Program-made: the position numbers and the translations under genes
The notes under the pieces: model-generated
What the model saw: the letters and a program-made list of their open reading frames with translations, nothing else
The model's database searches: none
What the model was told of the DNA's origin: nothing
NCBI GenBank assembly: GCA_005281725.1
Contig: SSBO01000012.1
Span: 23,519,550 to 23,543,949, forward strand
Length of the DNA stretch: 24,400 bases
From: Wuchereria bancrofti
Taxonomy: Eukaryota; Nematoda; Chromadorea; Rhabditida; Onchocercidae
Reading direction: 5' to 3'
Part shown: positions 9,793 to 21,700 of the stretch, piece after piece
How the letters are laid out: each line of letters begins with the position of its first letter
Numbering within the stretch: position 1 is the stretch's first letter

Positions 9793-12700
9793 CTAAATGA
9801 AATTAAATTGAACAATTTAATTAAATTTATATTTAATGTTCAACGAATACGACGATAAGTTTGTCCATTTTGTCAACTTTGAAAAATTTTGTAAGATAAA
9901 TTATTGTGTATAAATGTAAGATTCTTGAATTTGTTTCCTTTTTTTCTTTCCTAAATGATAATGAAAATTTAAATTAGTTCTATTGTAGAATGTATAACAT
10001 AAATATAAGTCGAAGAAATTTGATTAACACTTAAAATTCTTCTCAGTCTTACATTTTAACTTCATTGTTAAAAAAATTAATAAACAATCCGAAAAATTGT
10101 TCATAAATTTGTTCAACTGAGAAATTTCATAAAATTTTTTGCTTGTTTCTTTTTTTTTTCATTTTATTTTATTCAATTTCACTATTTTTTTTTCTTTCTT
10201 CACTGGAATCATAATTGCATTTTTGCATAATTATATTTTATTTACTTTAGAACATTCTTTTACTTTTTTTGTTTCATTTTTTTTTTTTTTGATCCAAAAT
10301 TAAATGCATTTTAAATAAAGTATTACTGAATTTTGGGAGTGAAATTCAAGTAATATTTTGAATGATATATTAAATTACGAACCGATTTGCCGTAATTTCA
10401 CCTTCCATTAAAACTAATGATGCTTGTTGTCCAATTGAAATAAATTGTCCACAAATAATTGTCCTTCCATTGCTAACATTAGGCATTGGAAATGTTTTAC
10501 TTTTCATTTGCATATCAGTGACTAAATCAAGAATTTTTGCCCAATGAAATATTTTTGATAATTTGATCTCATTTTTTGCTGTTGCTGCTAATGTTTTATT
10601 TGTTAGATTATGTAACAGACGGCTATCTTGCACTTGTTCCTAAAATTTATTTCATTTCATTTTATTATTTTAATTCGTAAATTTTATTTTCAATCATATC
10701 CTTTGTTAGATTACTTATATTTCTACTTTTACTTTTATTTTTAGGTTAGATTTTTAATTACTTCTTTCTTTCTTCTTTTTTTTAATNACTTGCATTTTTT
10801 TCTTTTTTTGTCATATTATTTAGAATGAATTATATCAATTTGAAAAAATAAATCTCAATTTGAAAAAAAAAATAAATGATAAGTAAGTTTTACTTTCGGT
10901 TAGAAAAAAAATTTATCAAAATTTAACAGCATCTTAACTATTTTTAATTTTAGCTCAGCTTAGAATTTTAGCTTAGTTTTTTTTATCATTATCATTTTCT
11001 CCTAATTTTCTAGCATCTTCAAATAAATAGGTTTGTTTATTGATAGAAAAGTTTTTTTTTTAAAAAGCTTTGAAAAAAAAAAAGAAAAAATTAAATGAAT
11101 AAATAAATACCTTAAAGAAAACACTGAGTTTTTGTATAACACTATCAATACTGTTCAATGTAGCTTTAGTGATAATAGCTTGTAATTTAGAATATTTCAA
11201 AATACTGTTAAGCATTATCATTGCTTCTTTTATCTATTAATAAACAAAATAAGAAATAAATTTTACTAATGTTATAAAATTTCTAAATTTAATATCAATT
11301 TTTTTTTTATTCTTTTCATTATCCATTTAAATTTAATATTTTAAATCTTATCATACTTTTGGGAAATGTCAAATATAAACTGTAAATGTTGACTGGATAA
11401 TGATTATTACATCATCTTTTTTAATTAAATTTAAATTTTGAAATTAAAATATTGGCCATGTTATGTTATCAAATCGTATTATTATCAGAGAATTTATTAT
11501 TGTATATTTTATATAGATTATCAATTTCTTCTCATTTTTAAAGTATTTTTCAAGAAATTTTTTCAAGAAAATAAAATTTTCAAAAAGAAAAATATTTATC
11601 AATGATGAATTTAATTTTCAATTTATACCTATTTAAATCATTCCAATGATTATTTCATAAAATATATAGTTCAATTTTAAAAATTCAATTTTAAAAAATA
11701 CTTTTTCATCTTGATCATTTTTTAATTTCCATTCATCATTAAGTAAAAGAGATAGTTGATCAAATAATACAACAATAAAAACACGACCCATCCATACAAT
11801 TTGTATTTTTAATTCAGTGAAATTTATCTTCGATGAAAATGACGTAGGTTGCTAAAAAAAAAAAAAGAGAAGAAAATTTGATAATTAATTTTAGGTAATT
11901 ATTTCATACTTCTTTTAAATTATTTTAATTATTTCAAAACGAACATTGCAAAGTGATATCCAACTAAAATCGATTGCAGTATTAGCAAGTTGTAATGAAC
12001 CGGAAATTGCACCACCTTTTGCTTCTTGTTCCAGAAATGATACAGCAAAACGTATGCTCAATCGTCGTTCGACAAATGGTTGAAGCTATAAAACTTGAAA
12101 AATGAAAGTTAGAAATTAATTTGAAATATTTATTATTTCATTTTTTGATTAAATAAAATGAAAAAATAAGGTATAATTAAGGATAGCTATATGATTGTAA
12201 ACAAATTAGTTTCATAGCTATTATTGTAAATGAAATCTTTCTTTTTTGAAATCTTGAAATCTTTTTTTTTATTTAATTAATTTAATTTTAGATAAAGAAT
12301 AAAAAAAATCAATAAATTAATAGATTATATTACCTATTGTTTTTCTTTAAAAGTATTGTTTTTCTTTAAAAAAGGAGCAAAATTTTTTTTTAAAAGAATA
12401 TTTTTCTGCCAATAATTTTTTCTTTTTTTTTCTCAAACATTATTTGATGAACTATCGATTAAATTATTTTATAATATCATTGCAAATAAAAAAAATAATC
12501 ATAAATAATATTTTTATCTACAAAATGTTATCTATTACATAAATAAACAAAACTAACACAAAATATAATTTTAGTAGAAATTTGATCAATTATCCAATTT
12601 GTATCACCCATTGCGCTTGACATTTGAATTTTTGCTTTAAAAGTTTCCCAATGAATATTTATTGATGCTTCAAGCGTTAATTTATCCATCATTTTGCTTG

Positions 12701-15700
12701 TTCGTTTTGAACTATAATTAAATTTGCAAATTAAAAATAATTTATTTCATTGGATAATAAAATCATATTCAATTTAAATTTGGAAGTATAAAAAAATTCA
12801 AAATGAATGAACACTGATAATTTGTGACAAAATATTAGCTACGCTAATATTTTTTTTGTAAAATTAAAATAGAGTTTTGTTTTAAATTGAATTAAAAATT
12901 TTAATAGCATACAATGATCGACCAGCACCAACACTTTGTGTTTTTGGAAATTGTTGATTTTTAAGTAAAAGTCGTTGTGCAATCCTTCTGCGATACCATG
13001 GACGCGGAAAAGCAATTAATTGTGAAAGTTTCCGCATATCATATGTAAATGTTGCTTGACCAATATCAATTGTACAAGTAATCTGTAAATTTATTTAAAT
13101 TTTAAATTTTTAATTTTATAAAAATAACCTTCTTTTGAGCCAAAAAAAGGAAAAAGGTTGTTTTTCATAAATTACAAATTAAATTATATATTTTTCATAA
13201 AATTGTTTTTTCATAAAATTCATAAAGTAAGAGTAATTAATTTCAAAATTTGTAAATAAAATTAATTAAATTCGATATGGCAAACTTTTAAATGTGAATT
13301 GTCATGCAAAAATATACTCGTACGTGAGATACCAACGGTAAAGTTATCCAATGTAAGCGCAAATGCATCCAGTGGAGAAGGCTTTATAATGAAAAAAATA
13401 ATAATAATATGTTTGCATGAATAATTTATTTGTTAAACAAAACAAAAAACATTTTGCAAAATTTTAAAAATTAATTATCTTTAATTTATTAGATATATAT
13501 ATATATATAGATAATTTTAATTTTAAATTTTAAAAATAATAATTTTGATGTTGTTAAAATAAACTGTTATTAAAATAAACTAAAATAAACTTTTAAAATA
13601 ATTTAAAAGTAATAATTTTGATGTTGTTAAAATAAACTGTTATTAAAATAAACTAAAATAAACTTTTAAAATAATTTAAAAGTAATAATTTTGATGTTGT
13701 TAAAATAAACTGTTATTAAAATAAACTTTTAAATAACTATTAAAATAAACTGATAGCATCAAAAAATAAAAGATAGCATCAGAAAATTAATTGAAGTGAA
13801 ATGTTTACAAAATTTAAAAATTTGAAATTTAAAAAAAAAAAAAAAAACACAACAAAATTTAAATTAAACCTGATGCGGATTGTAAAAGCAAACGGAAAAT
13901 GATTGTAAACTTAATGAAATATCAAAACCATTGTTAATTGTATCATTATGCGCTGATGCAACAAGCTTTAATGATGGTAATCGTAGTAAAAGATCCATTG
14001 CGCCTGCTCTCTGGAAAGAATCAATGAATTAATTTATAATTTATTCAAAATTTTTTTTAAGCAAAATTATCAAAATATATAAAATTATTACAATTTACAT
14101 TTTATAAACTAATTTATGTTTCAAGAAAATCATATATTATTAAATATAATTATCCTTAATTTAATTTATCATTTTTTTTTAAAAAAATATATTCAATTGT
14201 AACAATTGCACCGAAAAAAAAAATTCGTAATAATGAAATGATCAATTAAAATGAACATATAAAATTGTAACTATTATTAAAGAAGAATTTATTTTGTAGA
14301 TAAAAAATGTATAATATCAAAGTTAAGCACATAAGTTTGATTTTCTTAATTAATAAAGTCAAAAGTTATACTTTATCTGATTTTATAATTATTAAATTGA
14401 TTAATAACATTAAATTTAATTCTTAAATTGATCAAAAATTCAAAAATTATCACATGTGAACAAGTTTAATTTTCTTAATTAATAAAATAAAGACTAAAAA
14501 TTATAGTATACCTGTTGATGAGCTTCGAAACGAAGTGAACTTGATTGAATTGTTATAGAAAGTAATATATTAATCATTAATTTTGAATGAATACAAGTTA
14601 ACAATGATTCTGTATCAGTCATACTGAATGTATCACTTTCATTTTCTGACTAAAATTATCAAAATAAAAATAAATTATCACTTTTGTGATATTTTATTAC
14701 GTAGTCGATAATTTTAATATTATTATAAAATGCATCGTTCAAAAACAAAAAAAAATGATATAATTCATAATTAATCATTTTTCATAATTAATCATTTCTA
14801 ATTCATAATTAATAATTTTTAAAAATTTATAATTTAGTATACAAGTTTAAATAACTACAAAATTCTATGAAATGTATCGTTCAAAAACAAAAAAAAAATG
14901 ATATAATTCATAATTTATAATTCATAATTAATCATTTTTCATAATTAATCATTTCTAATTCATAATTAATAATTTTTAAAAATTTATAATTTAGTATACA
15001 AATTTAAATAACTACAAAATTCTATGAAATGTATCGTTCAAAAACAAAAAAAAAATGATATAATTCATAATTAATAATTTTTAAAAATTTATAATTCAGA
15101 AATTTATATTTAAAAATTTATAATACAAATTTAAATAACTATAAAATTCTTCAAAATTATACTTGTTGAGGAAATTGTTGTGGTAAATTTTCCAATAATT
15201 GCTGAAAAAAATCAGCAATAAGTGGTGTAAGTGCTGTTTCTTCAGGCATATTAGCAACATTTGCTGATACATATAAATATGGTAGAGAAGTAGTAGTAGT
15301 AGATTTTATTGATGATGTTGATTTTATTCTAAAAAATTTTTACAATTTAAATTTTAATTTTTTGTAATATTTTATTACATAATCGATAATTTTAGTATCA
15401 TTCAATAAGTTAACATTTATAGTATTTCCTCCAAATAAATTCTTAAAGTTTCATCTAAATTTTGCTAACAAAGTTTCGGTCCTTATTGAGAAGTAGTAGT
15501 AGTAGCAGCAGTAGATTTTATTGATGATGTTGATTTTATTCTAAAAAATTTTTACAATTTTAATTTTTTACATATAAATATGGTACAGAAGTAGTAGTAG
15601 TAGTAGATTTTATTGATGATGTTGATTTTATTCTAAAAGATTTTTACAATTTAAATTTTATTTTTTTACATATAAATATGGTAGAGAAGTAATAGTAGTA

Positions 15701-18700
15701 GTAGTAGCAGTAGATTTTATTGATGATGTTGATTTTATTCTAAAAAATTTTTACAATTTAAGTTTTAATTTTTTATAACATTTTATTACATAGTCGATAA
15801 TTTTATGTAATATTTTATTACACAATCGATAATTTTAGTATCATTCAATAAGTTAACATTTATAGTATTTCCTCCAAATAAATTAGAATTTATAGTATTT
15901 CTTCCAAATGGAAAATTACAATTAACCATTTATTATTAGTAGTAGTATTGATTAATATTGAAATTTAATATTTAATTAATTATCGTTGAGACTTACACTG
16001 GGAATGATTTGAGACATTTTATTGCATCATTGGTGGAATAATATATTTTTGCTTCGATACTGTAGCAAATAAATTTTAATATAACAACAGGTAAGCAAAA
16101 TTATTTCAATTTATTACTTATAATTGATCTTTTTGGCCGATTTTACTTATAAATTAAAATATTACAGAAAATTGTTACCAGAAGTTTCTAGGAAAAACTA
16201 ATTAAATCTTAAATTTGAAATGGACAGGAACTGATAAACTTTTGCAATAGATATGAATATTATAAATAATCATAAAGTGATTATTATAAATGTCCCCAAT
16301 AATTTGCAATCATTATAGATGTCCAAAAGATTTATAGAAATTATAATTGTTTTAATTTTATCTTTAACAATTTTTATGATAAGCATTTTTTTTTTTTGTA
16401 TCATACGTTAAATCATTTCAATTCTTTCAATACATTTCGATACATTTAGACTGAACAATGATTCATTAAGTTTTTTTTAATATTTTTTTTATTTATTTCA
16501 AATTTTTTTTTTGTTTTTTTTTACTCTAACCAAGAAATAAATTTAATATTTGCATGCATGGAATGCATTCTATGTGTGTATTTTGCAAGCAAATTACTAT
16601 ATTTCTTATGTTATCAGTTTTCTTTCTTTTTTTTTACAATTTAAAATAAATAAAAAACAAAAATATAAACTAACAAAAAAATATAAACTAAAAATGTAAC
16701 AAAAATATGAACTAACCTTGGCAAGGAAATTTTCGTAAAACCTTCATTTGTTTCATCATGCCTTTTAAAATTATTTTCTGGTGTAGCACTTGTCGTACTT
16801 GTAAACTCAGTTGAAATTCTATTTCGTAGCATACACTCGCCGGCTTCACCAAAGAACTGTGAAAATTTTGAAATTTATTAACATTCTCTGTCAAATTCTA
16901 AAAAATATATATTATTATTTAAAATTCTAAAAAAAAAAAGGTAAGAATTTCCATTTTTTTAATATATTATTCTAAATTCTGAAAAAAGTAATAATTTCCA
17001 TTTTTAATTTTATATAAGATGAATTTTATTATATTGGCTCTTTAATTAGCCATCAAATAGCTAAACATTGATTGAAAAAAAGTTCCAAACAAAAAATGAT
17101 AAAATTATAAGAGATTTTAATTATTTCACTTTTTTCCTGAAAAAAAAGTATTAAGTTATCATATTGTATTAAATTATTGTGTTAAAAGATCGTTGTATAA
17201 TTGTCTAGTGTTATAATAATAACAATAATAATAATAATAACAATAGTAATAATAATAATAACAATAATAATATAATACACTTATGATATCAAAATAATTG
17301 AGTGAAAATGACGAAGTATAAAAGAAAGTTAATCAAAATTTAATTGCGAAAAATTTAATTAATAAATTAATTAATTAGTACTTGCATGTCAAATACAAAT
17401 GATCCATCGTTCATTTTTTCATCAGCTTTCATCGTATTATCATTGATTTTAGCAGGAATCTTATGCTGTTTTAATGATGAACCAATAGTATTCTGATCAA
17501 TCGATTGATCAATCGATGTAGTTTCTCGAAGAAATTTTGTAGATTGCTCACCTGTAACTGATTCACTATCCGATTTTTCCTCAGCATCCTCTTCATCTTC
17601 AATTTTACTCTGCAAATATTTTTAAATTATTTCAAATGAAATAAGATGTTTTCCACCTTCATCAAGTATGTATATTATCAATTTAATGAATTAAATTTTA
17701 ATAATGTTAATCAAATTAAATTAGATAAAGTGTAGCTTTTGATTTTATTAATTAAGAAATCAAACTTGGACTAGTAGCAATGATAATTTAGGTTTAGTTT
17801 AGCCTAATATTTATCTACTCCTATAATCTACAGTAGTCATTTCAATATTACAGCTTTTATATACATTTTAATGATCAAACAAAATGTGTATTTTTGAATA
17901 AATATTTATTTAAATAAAATTTAAATAAAGTTTAGAAGTACCTTCCTAATTGGTGCCTTTTTCAATTGTTTTCCTCGTAATTTTTGTCGCTTTAAACGAC
18001 CAAGCATTGATTCCTTAAATTGCTTCACTCGAATTAGTTGAAGTTTTTTCAAACGTCGTAATTCCCATTCGTATGTGACATCTGTTTTATGAGACTTCAT
18101 CATAGCCAATTTTTGTGTTTGCTCATAAATCTAAAAATTTTTATTAGTAAGATAACATTTTACAATTTCGATAGTTTAATTTTAATTTATTTTTATCATA
18201 TTTTTTAATGTTTTTTCATCATTTTATTTCAGAAAATAATATTATTTGGAAGTTTTTTTTTTTTGTTGCATTGTTTACATATACCAATTTGTTTCAGGCA
18301 ATCCTAAGAAAATTATCAAAATTATACGCGGATTTATTTCTAATTTCAGAAATCATTCTTTAATTTTAATTCTCTCATTTCTAATTAAGCTTAAAGTCTA
18401 ATTTCCTTAAGTAAACCATCCATTGCAGAAAAAACTTAATTATGAATTAAATTATATTCATTCAGATTTTTCTTATTGTTTAACTGGTTTTGATTTTTTC
18501 GCTAAAATCTCATAGAACGTCTATATTTGAGAAAGTAATGTACTTAACATTGCATTCTATTTGAGATTGTACCTGGTACTGTACCTACTTGATAAATACT
18601 GTAATACTGTACTTTGATATGAAACGCTGTAGTACCATACTATCCGGGATTTTACTACTGTATTTGAAACAGTACTGTATTCAATATTATAGGAATTACT

Positions 18701-21700
18701 GCATTATTTTTGATTGAATGACAAATGAGTCACCTTCAAAAAAATTTTAATTTTTTTTAAAAAAAAAAAGTAACGCAGTTCACCTCCTCGCTATTTTTAT
18801 GTGCTAATTACTTAATCGGAATTACTTCGAGATATCTGGATGACAGTTATCTCAGTCAAGTAAAAATTATTAATTCTTAAATAAACTGAATCATCGAGAG
18901 AAAAACAAATGTCACCAAAATTTCGAAACTTATTCTTTCTAGTTAAAGCTACCTAAATTTATTTAATATGATAATTGGTACTATATATCTTTCCCTAGCT
19001 TTTAGAGTTATCCATTTACTTCAGTTCGTAAACATTTTAAAAAGAATTAACTTAAAGAAAATCCATGTAAATATATGATAAAGATAAAACAAATTCTTAA
19101 TTTCAATATTTATTTTTTATTTTAGATCTGAAAGTAATTGAGAAATAACATGGCACCAAAAATCCTTTTTTGTTTGTTTTTGATTTTAGATGTTTTTCCT
19201 TTTCTTCCAATGTAAACAATAATATTTACAACCTTTTGTTCTACCCAACGAATTCGTTTTTCCGGTTTAACAATGGATGCATATTCATTTTTCAGATTAA
19301 TATCATCATTCCGTTCAATTTCACTTGTCACAATTTTCATCGGTTCATATTCACTAACATCTACATCTTGATCTTCATTAATCGCTACGCATGTATTCCA
19401 CACTGCTCCAGTTAAACTTCCAATACGCTGTCAAATTATTCAATCTCTTTTTTTTTTTAAAAAAAAAACGTTCTCCAAATAATACTCGAGCGAAAAAAAT
19501 TTGAATCTCAAAAAAAAAACCTTCAATTTCATTATAAATTATCCTTGGCACTTAATATTTAATAAGTAATTTAGTTAAATTTTTGGAATATCTCCACTTC
19601 TGATTAGATCAATTTGCAGAAATCATTTACTAATTAGAATAAATGTTAGTGATAGTTCTTTAGCAAATTTAATTTAAACTCAAAAAATTTTTTAATAATC
19701 GAAAAATTATAACTTACACTATCAATATCAAAGATAAGACCTTTCATTGAGCACTGTACAGATGCTATCCGCTTATATTGTTCCGATTTTGAAGATTTCA
19801 CAACAATTTTGCAAACACCAAGCGGAAAGAATGTAAAATTTGTTGGTGTAACTTCTTGGCCATCAATCCAGGATTCTTCCATAGACTAAAATACAGTACC
19901 ATCTAAGTATCTTTTCTTTTTTAAGAATTAAAAAAAAATTATTTTCTTTCTCAAAATTAATAAAAAACAAAAGAATTAAGAAGAAAACAAAAGAATAAAA
20001 AAATAAATTTTAGTCCATAATATTCATTTTTCTCATCTTTCATTATTTTTTACCATTTTTTTTTCTATAAATTATTATAAAATTGATATGTTGATATAAA
20101 GAATAGTTTGTTAAAGTTTTCTTCGTATATATGATAATGGAATAAAAGAGTAAAAAGATAAGAAAAAAAATTCCGTTTATAAAAAATATGAGACAAAATA
20201 ATAATAATAATTTAATAAGTAATTATTAGATGTAGCTTATTACTGTTTCATTTTTTGAAACTTTGCTACTATCAGTTAATGATCCAAGAAATGAATGCTA
20301 AAATTTTAATATTAGATATAAGATAATTTCAAAATAATTAATTTTTAGTAAAAAAAAAATTGCTTTAACATTTATAACATTCACTAACATTTTCAAAATT
20401 TTCCACAAAAACAATTTTAAAATCGTTAAATTTAGCTTCAGCTTTAGCACCACGTATAAATTTAACCGTAGCTTCAGCGTCTTTTACGCCAAATAAAAGC
20501 GCAGATGTAAATGATCGATAATTGTTACTGTAAAGTGGTATGCATGCTGTTGTACGATCACGGAACAGTAATGTTATCCTCATTATTAAACCATTTCCTA
20601 CATCCTAAAATATAAAATTATCCTAAAATATCGAATTAAATATTATTTGATAATTTCAATAAAATTGAAACCAATTTCAATCAGTAATTTTAAGTTAATT
20701 AATGCCAAAATTCCACTAATCAGTGAGAAAAATTATCATTAAAATCAATTTGTTTAATTTTTTCTTGTATATATTAATTAACACTCACAATATTCTACGT
20801 GAATTAATTTCAATTAATTTCAGTTTTTGAAATGAACTTGCTGCAAGGCTTAGTTGTAGCATTTCAAAATTATCATAAATTTTTAGCATAAAATTAGCTA
20901 AATGACTTTCGTAAGCTAATTTTGATATCATTTTATTTGAATTTTATTATTTTTTTTAAATTCTTATTTTTAAATTAACCAATTATATAAAATAATACTA
21001 GAAGTGAACTATGCGATGTCACTTGCGATGATTCGTTTTCTGTTTGCGTTGTATGACGCATTTTTTGTTTCATCCAAAAACTACGTGATAAACTGAAATC
21101 TCGTAAAATATCTTTCGCCTAAAAAACAAAAAAAAAAAAAACAAAAGTTTATAATAACTGAAATGAAAACAAATTAGTTTAAAAGTAAAAATTCAAAATC
21201 TAAGTGAAAAAAAAAAGATAAAACTAATAATTTATAAAGAATAGAAAAAGTTGTCAAAAAGAATGAAAATTAATTTTCATCTGATAGCTAAATCGAAACA
21301 ATCGTATTTCATTCATTAAATATACAAAATTAATTATGATAAAAGAGTTAATAAATTAATTAAAATGTTTTTGCATTATTTTCATGAAAATTAATTTTCA
21401 TCTGATAGTTAAATCGAAACAATCGTTAAATATACAAAATTCATTAAATATACAAAATTATTCATTAAATATACAAAATTAATTATGATAAAAGACTTAA
21501 TTAATTAATTAAAATGTTTTTGCATTATTTTCAAGAAAATTAATTTTCATCTGACAGTTAAATCGAAATAATCGTATTTCATTCATTAAATATACAAAAT
21601 TAATCATAATAAAAGAGTTAATAAATTAATTAAAAAATTATGTAATTAATTGGATACTCTGATAATTGCCGGAAATTTGAATAAAATTACAGTATGGGAG

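Noticed and set aside
10787..10787. Ambiguous base (n)
   Set aside because: A single unresolved base in an intron beside a poly-T run; a sequencing or assembly limit, not a feature.
19170..19415. Phe/Ile/Asn-rich plus-strand frame resembling a membrane protein
   Set aside because: Antisense of lpd-3 exon 19427-19233; its hydrophobic look comes from AT-rich codons.
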